In this document: positions 8,544-17,518 of the stretch, piece by piece | How the letters are laid out: the number at the start of each line of letters is the position of its first letter | Position numbering within the stretch: position 1 is the first letter of the stretch | Origin: Ustilago trichophora | Lineage: Eukaryota; Basidiomycota; Ustilaginomycetes; Ustilaginales; Ustilaginaceae | Length of the DNA stretch: 64,000 nt | Direction of reading: 5' to 3' | NCBI GenBank assembly: GCA_900323505.1 | Contig: OOIN01000041.1 | Coordinates: 62,001 to 126,000 of the forward strand | Position numbers and translations under genes: made by a program | The notes under the pieces: model-generated | Databases searched by the model: none | Told to the model about the DNA's origin: nothing | Seen by the model: only the letters and a program-made list of their open reading frames with translations

Positions 8544-9372
8544 AAGCTCCTTCTGCAGTACCAGCTATACTGTCCTAACGCCGTGCAAGGTATGCTTATC
8601 GAACAGCATACCATGGATGTATCGTAGCATCCTCACCAATCGGCAAACCGTTCTTCTCCTGTTCCTTTGCTCAGCTGCCAAAGGATGACATCTGCGGAGC
8701 GATCTATCTCTCTGACCAATGTCTGAAACCTCTCTCAACCGCATACCACCCTTTCTCCTCTCCCAAATCCACCCCAATGCCGAGAACGACGTCCTTACGG
8801 CAACTCTCGATCGTCGACAAGCGTGCCCCCCCCCACTCGTACATTTCAACCCCTTCTTCCTCCACCATGACCAACCATGACCACATTTAACCTCTTGCGA
8901 AGTCGGAACAAACAAGCCTCGCAGTACACTACAGCACCTTTGGTCAAACAAACTCGGCTTCCCGCACTTCATCTCATCCGACTTTCAAGGCTCGATTTCG
9001 CTGGCGTCTCGCGCAGAAAACGTTTCTCGGGCCGAACCAAGAAAAAGACACCAAGTGTCACTATCGAGAACTTGCGGTACTTGACTCGAGTTGATTGTCA
9101 TACGTCCTAACTTTGCAGAAGACCAAATCATGGATGCTGGACTCTCCCCGCTCTGACAAATCGAACGACTGGCGACCTCCCCCTTCGGCCCGACGACAAG
9201 ACATCCCGGGCGTAAGTACGACCTTCGACAAGGCAAAACTCAAACTTTAGCTGCCGCACACCGCACATCGCACACCAACTCCCGTTTTGAAAACTTGAAT
9301 CAAATCATTCATGATACAAGCACTCGACAGAAGCATACTTTACAAACAAAATTCATACATCAAAACGTGTGT
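8544..9372. other. Intergenic: upstream of the array
   Basis: No gene supported. It holds the distal promoter of paralog 5 and the 3' flank of the 1306-aa gene. A half-copy of the array palindrome (TTTCGCTGGC, 8996-9005) lies about where a sixth unit would end if the array's spacing continued. Confidence 0.4.
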
Positions 9373-12300
9373 TTACTTGGCAGCATCGAAGAACGCCACG
9401 CGCTCTCTCAAGGTAGCAGTATGACCAACAGGTTTGACTTTCGCGAGGCCGCTGAAGGCCGCCGATGTCGGCGCTCCGTCTTCGAGAGAGTAGCTTGGGG
9501 TCCTGCTCAGCTTGCCTCCATTCCTCGCTTGGACTGTGGTCACGAGTCCCGTTCCCAAGACAGCGGTAGGAGCAGTGTTGGAAGCGGGGGTGGTGGTAGG
9601 GGCAGGGAGGGTAAAACGCTTCTTCTCGACCAAGCCGAGCTTTGAGCTGGCACTAGGACTAGATTGGGAAGTGGTGGAAGAGGTGGAGCCTGTAGCGGCG
9701 AATTTGTGAGCAAACAGTTTGTTTGGTGAGATCCTGCCAGAGGAAGGGGTGGGCGAGTGCGAGAAATGGGTCTTGATCGGGCTCGAAGAGGCGGATCTTG
9801 GCTCATCGTTGAGGTAGGCGAGGGCGCTTGGGCGAGGTGCTTTGGCGTCTTCCGAAAGCGACTTCTTGGGTGCCATAGTGGCAGCAGTTGGCTCGACACC
9901 GAGCTCCAAAGAGGGCGTGAGCGGCTCTTCAACAGTGTCCGAACTCGAGTTTGAGCCAGACTTGGTGACGGGTACGTGGTGCTGCTGCTGCTGCTCGCGA
10001 AGCGTGTGCTCCGAGAGGTTCTTTTCGTGGATGGCAGAGGTAGCGTCGATAGCGGCTAGAGCGGCGGCGATTTGGCTATTGCCACTCTCATCACCCGCCT
10101 CCGCCTCCTTCTCTTCGTCTTCTGCATCTTTCGTGTCAGCAGAAGGAGCGAGGGAGGCAGAAGCGAAGCTGGCGCTCCTTGATCGAGACTCGTCCTTACC
10201 CTCCATGAGCGCCTTCAACCTGTCCTCCACGGAGACGTCCTTCTTCAATCCTGGGCTCTGTGGTTGACTGGCCTCGGTGGAAGGAGCAGGCGACAGTCGT
10301 TCTTGGTTCGTTTGCAGCGGCTGTCCGAGCACCGAAGTGTACCTTGGCCTACCGTTCGGGCTGACACTCCTATCTCTCATCATTGAGTGGGTATTCTCCT
10401 TGTGCTCCTTCCCGCTCTCCGAAGCGAATCCAAAGTTGGCTTTTGTGGGCGAATGTTTGCCCTCGTCTTTACCGAGCATCGGCTTGGCTCCCGCTGGCAA
10501 CCCCAAGTTGCTCTTCTTCTGCCTTGGAACCGCACTCTCAAACGTCGAACTGCTGACATTCGTCTCCCGCTTGGCCACCTCCGGCACCTTCGACACCTGC
10601 TGCAAGGACTGTGAAGGAGTAATCGCAGCTAAACTGCCAAAGCTCGAGACGGACATGCTCAGCCCGACGCCGTTTCCTGCTCCACTGGTACTCGCACTCG
10701 CATGTCTCGCCACCGTCGCAACCAATTCTCTCGACTCCTTGATCTCTCGTGTGGCCGCTTTCAGCTGACCAACTTCGTGCTTCATCAAGCTGGTCATTTG
10801 ATTGACCCATCGATCCATCTCTGCACTGTTGTGCGAGGCGATGGAGGAAGACTGGTTGTTGGAGAGCATGGCGTCTCGTTCGATGTCCAGCAGCCGAGTC
10901 TCAAGGGAGCGGATCAGGGGCACAGAGTATCGCTCGAAGCGATAGAAACGGACCATCATTTCTTGCAGGGCGTCGCGGAGAGGCATGTCGGCGGGCATTG
11001 GTCCGCTGCCAGGGGAGAGTGTGCTACCTCTTTGCTGGACTTGCGGTGCGGGAGGGTTGGCGGTGGAAGCAGGAGCGCCGCCTTTTGCAGGTTCTCGAGT
11101 GATTTGATGCGCACCACTGGGGAACCGCTGTTGATGACCATTGAGGTTCGGCTCAGCTTTGGCCTTTGGCGGCGTGGGTGGACCGTTGAACTGCGCATTC
11201 GCCGCAACAGTCTCGCGCGGATTGGCAATCTTTTGCTGTTGCACGAGGGCCTCCTTACGCTGGGCTTCGATCTGCTCCCTTGCCAATTGCTTTGATCGGG
11301 TTTCCTGAATGATACGTTGGGCAGGCGTCAATGGCTCCTCAGGAAGCATCTCCCGTGCACCTCGCTCTTCCTGACCCGGCTTTGATACAGCAGGCAGGTA
11401 GGCAGGCACCGGCTTCCTTCCTGGGGGACTCTTCTTGCGACCCAACTCAAACTCAAGCGCCGCATCGAGTCCTGCGTCTTCCGCTTCAGCGTCGCTGTCG
11501 ACCACCTGTTTGGGTCGGAACTCGCGATCGTGATTGGGATCGAATCTGCCTGTGGGAGTAGTGGGACCCATCATCTGTCGCTGTCGTTCCTCGTCCACAA
11601 TATGTCTCGCCTGGCGCATCGAGGCGAGCTTTTGGGCATAGGCAGCTTCGTCCTCGGCATCCCTACCACTAGTGAGAGAGTATGGGCTGAGATCAGCCGC
11701 ATAGTTGGGATCCTTCTCATCCCCACGTGGGGAACGGCCAAAGACGCCCTTGAACCATTTTCCGGCCAAGTTGGAGCCTCCGCCAGGCGAGCAGCTGCGT
11801 GGCACGCCATCATCGTGGTGGTGACGTTGCTGCTGCTGCTGCTGCTGGCGTCCTTCGCGCTCCTCTGTAGCCTGTCTGCCCATGAGAGTGGATAGAAAGC
11901 CGGAAGAGTTGGGACTGCCAGCGACGCGGGCGGGCGAGACGGAGCCAAAAGGAGAGTTGTCGCGGGAATAGTCGGTTTCAGCACCACCGTCAAAGCGCAG
12001 TGGTGAGTGCGGGGATCTACCATACGGAATATCTACGGGCGAGGGAAGGCCGTCGAGAGGGGCAGCGCCAGGCATGTTGGGCTGTTGAAGGGATTTCTTG
12101 CTGTCCTTGCGCGATCGATCGCCAATGCCAAACGAGAAGCGACGAGAGCGGCTGGGAGATTCGTCTCGGCCATCATGTGCGGGCGGGAGCTGAGGCGGAA
12201 GTAGAGGAAAGCCTGCATTACCGCGCTGATCCAGTGGAGACGGGCCCGCGCTGTGGTTGCGAGGGGCGTGGGGATGCTGGTGAGGATGGTAGCCGGGAGC

Positions 12301-13293
12301 AGAGGGAGGAGGCGCTCCACCAGGGAATTGACGAGGGCCGGAAAGCGCAGCGTGTCGAGCGGCAGCAGCGGCAGGGCTGGTTCCTCGCGAGGAAGCTTGC
12401 TGTTGTTGGAAGTGTCCCTGCTGGTAGTGGTGTTGCTGGTGGTGGTGGTGGTGATCCTCTTGTTGCTGCTGGACGAGGCTCTTGGGACCAGCGGTGATTC
12501 TCGCTACGGGCTTTTTACCGTTCGAAGAGGATGTGGCGGAATGAGCAGATCCAGACCTGACCTGGTCAGCAGGGCGACCCGAATGACCGTTCGAGCTGCT
12601 CCCACCGGAGATCGACTTGCGAGGCGACCTTCCCCTCTCCTTTGCGCCTCTCTGGAAGTCAGCTGCTGTGATACTGCCAGACGGGCTGGCAGGTCTGTAA
12701 TACGGCGAAGGCTGGTTGGCCGCTGCAGCGGATTCTGGTCTTCCATCATTGGACGAGCTCGCCGTACCGTACCCGACACCACCTCCAGGTCCACCAGGCG
12801 GCACGCCCAAACTAGCCGCACCGAGGGGCTTACTCTTCGACCTTCTGTACTGCAGCTGTGGCTGGCCCAAATCGTCATCCGAGTCCTCCAGAGTCATCCT
12901 CCTCACACCTCCCGGCGAAGGAGACTGCTGCCTGGCATCGCTTCCAAAGAGACCCTGCATCTGCTCATTCGCGGGGCTGGTCGGGAGCGACACCCCACCT
13001 GGATTACGAATGACACTGCGGACGACAAAGCTGTTTGCCGATCCAGATGGGCTGACAGCGGATGCATTTTGAGAGTTGGCGGAAGACTTGCGAGAGCGAG
13101 TGGTGTTGAAGCTGGTATCAAGCTGTAGATTTTTCGTCTGTGTGTTGGGGCTGGATGAACGAGAACGGTTGAAAGGCCAAAACTTGCGGCCGGCCGGGGA
13201 GGTAGATCGGTCATTGCGGCGGTCATTCATGGCGAGATATTCGGTTGTGTGTGGATCGGGGACGAAGCTATACTGATTGTTGGCCGACGCCAT
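9373..13293 (-). CDS. Large disordered protein of unknown function with a coiled-coil segment
   Basis: A single open frame of 1306 aa; I do not recognise the family. Most of it is Ser/Pro/Gln/His-rich and probably disordered, with Gln/His runs near residues 275-300 and 490. The only segment that looks folded lies at about 770-840 (MVRFYRFERYSVPLIRSLE and following, then helices rich in Glu and Lys), predicted as a coiled coil. The extreme C-terminus, LRERVAFFDAAK, also looks conserved in type. The N-terminus has Arg/Ser-rich blocks and many SP sites, suggesting phosphorylation. A possible 5'-leader intron has a donor GTGAGC near 13437 and an acceptor about 20 nt before the ATG. A cortical or cytoskeletal scaffold role would be a guess. 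Confidence 0.75.
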   Translation of the reverse strand: MASANNQYSFVPDPHTTEYLAMNDRRNDRSTSPAGRKFWPFNRSRSSSPNTQTKNLQLDTSFNTTRSRKSSANSQNASAVSPSGSANSFVVRSVIRNPGGVSLPTSPANEQMQGLFGSDARQQSPSPGGVRRMTLEDSDDDLGQPQLQYRRSKSKPLGAASLGVPPGGPGGGVGYGTASSSNDGRPESAAAANQPSPYYRPASPSGSITAADFQRGAKERGRSPRKSISGGSSSNGHSGRPADQVRSGSAHSATSSSNGKKPVARITAGPKSLVQQQQEDHHHHHQQHHYQQGHFQQQQASSRGTSPAAAAARHAALSGPRQFPGGAPPPSAPGYHPHQHPHAPRNHSAGPSPLDQRGNAGFPLLPPQLPPAHDGRDESPSRSRRFSFGIGDRSRKDSKKSLQQPNMPGAAPLDGLPSPVDIPYGRSPHSPLRFDGGAETDYSRDNSPFGSVSPARVAGSPNSSGFLSTLMGRQATEEREGRQQQQQQQRHHHDDGVPRSCSPGGGSNLAGKWFKGVFGRSPRGDEKDPNYAADLSPYSLTSGRDAEDEAAYAQKLASMRQARHIVDEERQRQMMGPTTPTGRFDPNHDREFRPKQVVDSDAEAEDAGLDAALEFELGRKKSPPGRKPVPAYLPAVSKPGQEERGAREMLPEEPLTPAQRIIQETRSKQLAREQIEAQRKEALVQQQKIANPRETVAANAQFNGPPTPPKAKAEPNLNGHQQRFPSGAHQITREPAKGGAPASTANPPAPQVQQRGSTLSPGSGPMPADMPLRDALQEMMVRFYRFERYSVPLIRSLETRLLDIERDAMLSNNQSSSIASHNSAEMDRWVNQMTSLMKHEVGQLKAATREIKESRELVATVARHASASTSGAGNGVGLSMSVSSFGSLAAITPSQSLQQVSKVPEVAKRETNVSSSTFESAVPRQKKSNLGLPAGAKPMLGKDEGKHSPTKANFGFASESGKEHKENTHSMMRDRSVSPNGRPRYTSVLGQPLQTNQERLSPAPSTEASQPQSPGLKKDVSVEDRLKALMEGKDESRSRSASFASASLAPSADTKDAEDEEKEAEAGDESGNSQIAAALAAIDATSAIHEKNLSEHTLREQQQQHHVPVTKSGSNSSSDTVEEPLTPSLELGVEPTAATMAPKKSLSEDAKAPRPSALAYLNDEPRSASSSPIKTHFSHSPTPSSGRISPNKLFAHKFAATGSTSSTTSQSSPSASSKLGLVEKKRFTLPAPTTTPASNTAPTAVLGTGLVTTVQARNGGKLSRTPSYSLEDGAPTSAAFSGLAKVKPVGHTATLRERVAFFDAAK

Positions 13294-14098
13294 GGTTGTG
13301 TGTTACACTGGCTGACTTCGAGTGATGTCGGCGAGCTGCACCAATTCAAAGCCGAATGGAAGATATCGAGGTAGAGAGAGTTAGTCGAAAGTGTTGTGAG
13401 TGTGGCAGTAGTGATGAAGAAGAGAAAGGTGCTCACCAATACGGTTGATGATTAAAGAGATGAAGGAGGTCCGGAAACCAAAAGAGGCAAGATTGAGTGG
13501 GGTCAAAAGAACCAAAAAGGTGGAAGTTGAAGAGGCGGACCAAGCGGGCGGGCTTAATATGCATGTGCGCTTTGTGCTGGGCGTGCGTGTGATGCAGATG
13601 GCATTGCAGTAGAATGCAGCCCCTAACTACTGTATTTCCTTTATTTTTCCTGGCCAAAATGACTCTCACACTGTCTCTTTGTATCCTCTGATGATATCAC
13701 ACCCCAAAGAGAATACTTAAGAGAGAGAGAGAGAGATTCTCGTCGAAAAGGGGCTGCTTTGAGCCTTGAGCGGAGTCCAACACTCGCACAAAGAAAAGGG
13801 GTCGCAAATAGCGAGGTTTAGGGGCTTTTCCATTTACACGCCTAAAGCTTAAATTCGCGCGCCGTATCGTCACGTGCAGCTGGCCAGCCTCAGCTTCAAT
13901 CTAACACTTTGGTGAGAAATCTCACTCTCACATCTCGGAGAAATAGAAAGCCGTGGATTTCGCCGATGTCAGCAGCTGTCATAGCCTCCACTCTTCACTC
14001 TTCTGCCCAAGGTATCAGTGATGCTCAATGTCATCAAGGCTTCCTTTTCACAATCTCTTCTTCCATACACACGAGTCAAGGCGTGAAGCAGAGCAAAA
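13294..14098. promoter_or_regulatory. Divergent promoter region (1306-aa gene / amidohydrolase)
   Basis: About 800 bp between two divergent starts. It contains a (GA)n run at about 13722-13737, TACTGTA at 13628-13634 and an isolated GCTGGCCAGC palindrome at 13879-13888 identical to those of the secreted-protein array. No gene seen. Confidence 0.5.
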
Positions 14099-15757
14099 AT
14101 GTTGATGAGCAATCCAGCCCCAAATGTGTTATCGCGGTTGACTATCAAGAACGTCAGATTGCCCCCTGAGGCATACTCTTCGCTGCACCACATCAAGCCC
14201 TCCCAGGATAAGCAAGTCCAACTCCCACTGGTCGATCTGGACTACGTCCACTTGGAACCATCTCCCTCCAACCCTTCGTCGAGCCTCGTCGAAGTGCTTG
14301 TCTCTTCCTCGGCGGCTGCTTCAACGGCCGGTCCACCATTCGACAGTACCCGCCCGTTCTCATCAATTTGCAACGACAGCATCCCTAACACCCAATCGAA
14401 ACCCGAATCCCATACTCACTCGCAAGTGGTCTCCCGCTTCACCACCAGCTCTTCAGCAAGCTCGCACATCTCAGCATGCATCGACGCCCACGGCAACCTC
14501 TCCATCCCAGGCGGCCTATGCCATCCACACATCCACCTCGACAAACCCTACCTTCTCTCTCGCACCCCTCTCTCCTCCGGCACCTTTGAAGAAGCCCTTA
14601 CGTCCACCTCTACTGCAAAAGCCCAATTCGTCCCATCCGACGTCGAGTTTCGCATGCGCCGCCTGATTGCTAGCAGTATCTCTCACGGTGTCACCAGCAT
14701 GCGAGCGTTTGTCGAGGTGGATCCCACGGTAGGGCTTATGTGCCTGGATGAGGCGGTCAAGCTCAAGAGGGAGTTTGAGGGCAAGTGCGAGGTTCAGCTG
14801 GTAGCTTTTGCCCAAGATGCGATCTTCTACCCTGATGATGAAGAAACGGAAAAAGAGATGCAGCGGCTGATGAATGAAGCAGCACAGAGGGTAGAGGTTG
14901 ACGTTGTTGGGTCGGCACCTTATGTCGAATCTTTGAGCAAAAATGACCAGAGCTCGTTGGGAGATAGGGAGAGGACGCTGAAGCAAAAAGCTCAACAGCG
15001 AAAGAATATCCGATTCATCTTTGACCTAGCCCGAAACCATGGAAAACATGTGGATTTCCACCTTGACTACGACCTTCTTCCACCAGGCAGCGAAGAAGAC
15101 GGTGCGGAATCCATGATCCCTCACGTCCTCTCGCTCTCCAGCACTCGCCTCTGGAACCACTGCACCACAGGAAAGAATCGCAGCGTAACCATGGGTCACT
15201 GTACAAAACTCACCTCTTTCACCTCTGACCACCTCAGCCACCTCTCCACATTCCCCGCTTCGGACCCACCCGTATCATTCATCGCCCTTCCCCCCTCGGA
15301 CCTCTACATGCAGGGTCGAGAAACACCCTATTCCACCCGATCGCGCGCAACCATCCCCCTGTTGGAGCTCCACTCGAATCCAGCCCTCAAAAATTTCAAC
15401 TGGGCGATGGGGGTCAACAACGTCGCTAACCTATTTACACCCCAGGGAGACGCAGATCCGCTGGCCGTGCTGCCAATGATGGTGGCTGTTTGGCAGAGTG
15501 CCAAACCGGAAGATTGCGAAACGTTGATCGGAGCGATCAGTAGGAATGCGCGGCTTGCGGCGGGTTTAGCGTGCAGTTACGACACTCTGGACCAGGATGG
15601 AAGCGAAGAGAAGAGCAGGAACATTTGGACCGATCTCACGGTTATAGATGGAAGTACCAGCGTTCAGGATGCAGTTTGTGCGCCTTCGTTTGGCAGATTG
15701 ACGATCAAAGATGGACGTATTGTTGCTCGTCGGCGGGTTGATTCTGTAGTCTACTAG
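14099..15757 (+). CDS. Amidohydrolase (cytosine deaminase-like metallo-dependent hydrolase)
   Basis: 552 aa, single exon. The metal-binding signature HPHIHLDK gives H144 and H146; further likely ligands are H321 (VDFHLDY) and H367 (MGHCTK). The position that usually holds the metal-binding Asp reads GVNNVANLFTPQGDADPL (from about 438), with Asn; I recall similar sequences in fungal relatives, so this may be a subfamily trait. Residues about 55-125 form a Ser/Thr-rich insertion between the N-terminal beta segment and the barrel. Family enzymes hydrolyse C-N bonds of cyclic amides or amino-heterocycles; the substrate here is unknown. The gene converges on the SDR gene; a shared pathway is possible but unproven. 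Confidence 0.8.
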   Translation: MLMSNPAPNVLSRLTIKNVRLPPEAYSSLHHIKPSQDKQVQLPLVDLDYVHLEPSPSNPSSSLVEVLVSSSAAASTAGPPFDSTRPFSSICNDSIPNTQSKPESHTHSQVVSRFTTSSSASSHISACIDAHGNLSIPGGLCHPHIHLDKPYLLSRTPLSSGTFEEALTSTSTAKAQFVPSDVEFRMRRLIASSISHGVTSMRAFVEVDPTVGLMCLDEAVKLKREFEGKCEVQLVAFAQDAIFYPDDEETEKEMQRLMNEAAQRVEVDVVGSAPYVESLSKNDQSSLGDRERTLKQKAQQRKNIRFIFDLARNHGKHVDFHLDYDLLPPGSEEDGAESMIPHVLSLSSTRLWNHCTTGKNRSVTMGHCTKLTSFTSDHLSHLSTFPASDPPVSFIALPPSDLYMQGRETPYSTRSRATIPLLELHSNPALKNFNWAMGVNNVANLFTPQGDADPLAVLPMMVAVWQSAKPEDCETLIGAISRNARLAAGLACSYDTLDQDGSEEKSRNIWTDLTVIDGSTSVQDAVCAPSFGRLTIKDGRIVARRRVDSVVY

Positions 15758-15981
15758 ATGCTCGATTGCGAGACTGTTGTTGTGCTCTACTAGCCAATAT
15801 CATCATTCTTTATAATGCTCAACAACTCGTATCGCTCATTTAATCAGGCTTATCATAATCGCTCTTCATCGTCGCAATCAAAACATTCGCATTATCGCAT
15901 GGCGGTAGTAACACTTCATACAGAGTCTCTATCTGAGCAGCTCAGCTCTACCATACTCGAAGACAATACACAAAAGCTAAT

Positions 15982-16797
15982 CTAACTTGTCTCTGCCACA
16001 CTGCTTCCGGCGTCAGTGACAACAATCTGCGCCGTCATATTCCTATCCTTTGCCAAGTAGACATAGACATAGACATTCGCCACGTCTTCCGGTGAACCAA
16101 CTCTACCCGTCATCAGTTTATCTCCTAGACTCTTCAAAAATGTCTTTCTCTGATCTTGGGGGATCCCATTCCACAACTCGGTCTCGACAGGACCAGGACT
16201 GACGGCATTGACCCTGATACCTTTTTCGGCCAGGTCGAGGGCAAAGTTTCTCGTTAGGCCGTATAGGGCGGCGGCGTAACCTGCAGGGATGGTCCAGGTG
16301 GGCATAGGTTTCTCGGCAACGATACCGGTGGTTAGGATGATGGAGGAGTTTGAATTTTGCTTTAGAAGGTTTGGGTTGGAAGTGGCTAATTTGACGGCTA
16401 GGATGGCGGATGTAAAACGAACACTACCGGCGTTGATAATGTCGGTATAACTCCATTCGCTGAGAGGTTTAGTGGCGAGTGGATCTCCAGCGGTGTAGAT
16501 GAGATGGTCGAATGGGCCAGTTTTGCTGAAAAATTCTTCGAGTGAAGACTCGGCTTGGGATCCTTTCAGATCGACAGTATGACCCCTGATTCGAGCCGAA
16601 TCAGCGTTGAACTGTACAGCTGGATCCGAAAGTTTTTCAACGGCTGCAGAAACACGTTGAGCAGAAGAAGAACCAATGATCACGCTGGCTCCTTCTTCGA
16701 TGAAGGCGGAAGCTGCGGCGAAACCTAGACCGGAAGAACCGCCGATAACGACGACTTTTTTGCCTTGGAGAACTCGCGCTGTCTTGGAAGTGGCCAT
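15982..16797 (-). CDS. Short-chain dehydrogenase/reductase with atypical active site
   Basis: 271 aa from the ATG at 16797 (the frame reads further upstream only from a TTG). The Rossmann motif is GGSSGLG (about 19-25), followed by a VDL segment near 75-77 and the usual IRVNAVSPGPVET block (about 194-206). The catalytic YxxxK is altered: Tyr174 is followed by AAAL, so the Lys is Leu, and the catalytic Ser region reads ILTTG. SDR fold and nucleotide binding look intact, but classical catalysis is doubtful. Related fungal SDRs without the Lys exist. Substrate unknown. Confidence 0.8.
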   Translation of the reverse strand: MATSKTARVLQGKKVVVIGGSSGLGFAAASAFIEEGASVIIGSSSAQRVSAAVEKLSDPAVQFNADSARIRGHTVDLKGSQAESSLEEFFSKTGPFDHLIYTAGDPLATKPLSEWSYTDIINAGSVRFTSAILAVKLATSNPNLLKQNSNSSIILTTGIVAEKPMPTWTIPAGYAAALYGLTRNFALDLAEKGIRVNAVSPGPVETELWNGIPQDQRKTFLKSLGDKLMTGRVGSPEDVANVYVYVYLAKDRNMTAQIVVTDAGSSVAETS

Positions 16798-17518
16798 GGT
16801 CGTCGAGTGTATTGGATGATTGGCGTAGGTCAAAGAGTTGCTGAAGCGATGTTGCTGTGTAGTCTAAGCGGGTCGTATATTGAGTTTGATGAGGAAGTGG
16901 AGAATAAGTACAAGAGAGAGCCAGCTTATATACCCACTCCACCCCAACCCATCACCAACAGCCGCACGATGCACCGACAACCCCTCACCTTCTCATCGAG
17001 CTTAATCTCAAAATCACCATTCCCAACTCCTACTGCCACTGTATCGCACTCTATTCGCAATCTCCAATCTCCGATCCCAATTGAGCGCGCCAAAAAAAAG
17101 GGGTGTCTGTGTTTTACAACATCACCGACTCGTCTAAGCTGAAGCTGAAGCTGAAGCTTACTGCCGATACGTATGGCGTAAGATGGACAGACACAGACTT
17201 CTTTTTTTTAGACAGCCAAACGCCGGGCATAAGATTTAGTCAAGTGGAGGTTGAATCGGTCGTCTTTTTTTTGTCCCGATCCGCGGAGAAGCAAAACCCG
17301 GCGGAATGTCATACGCTTCTGATGTGCCACGTTCTCCCCTCATCATACAGTAGCTCCATGTCACGCTTCTTCACCACCGTTCAAAAACTCCCAAGATTCC
17401 ATCACACAATGCACACAAAACCGCAGAAAGAAATCTTAAAGAAAAAAACAAAGTGTGTGTATTCATGAAGTGTACAAAGTGCAAAAAGTGCTGGTGCATC
17501 TCTTGCATCTGTTTCTAA
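16798..17518. other. Intergenic: SDR promoter and 3' flank of the kinase-Elp5 gene
   Basis: No gene supported. A TATATA-containing stretch near 16926-16931 may be the SDR core promoter on the minus strand. TACAGTA lies at 17346-17352. Confidence 0.4.
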
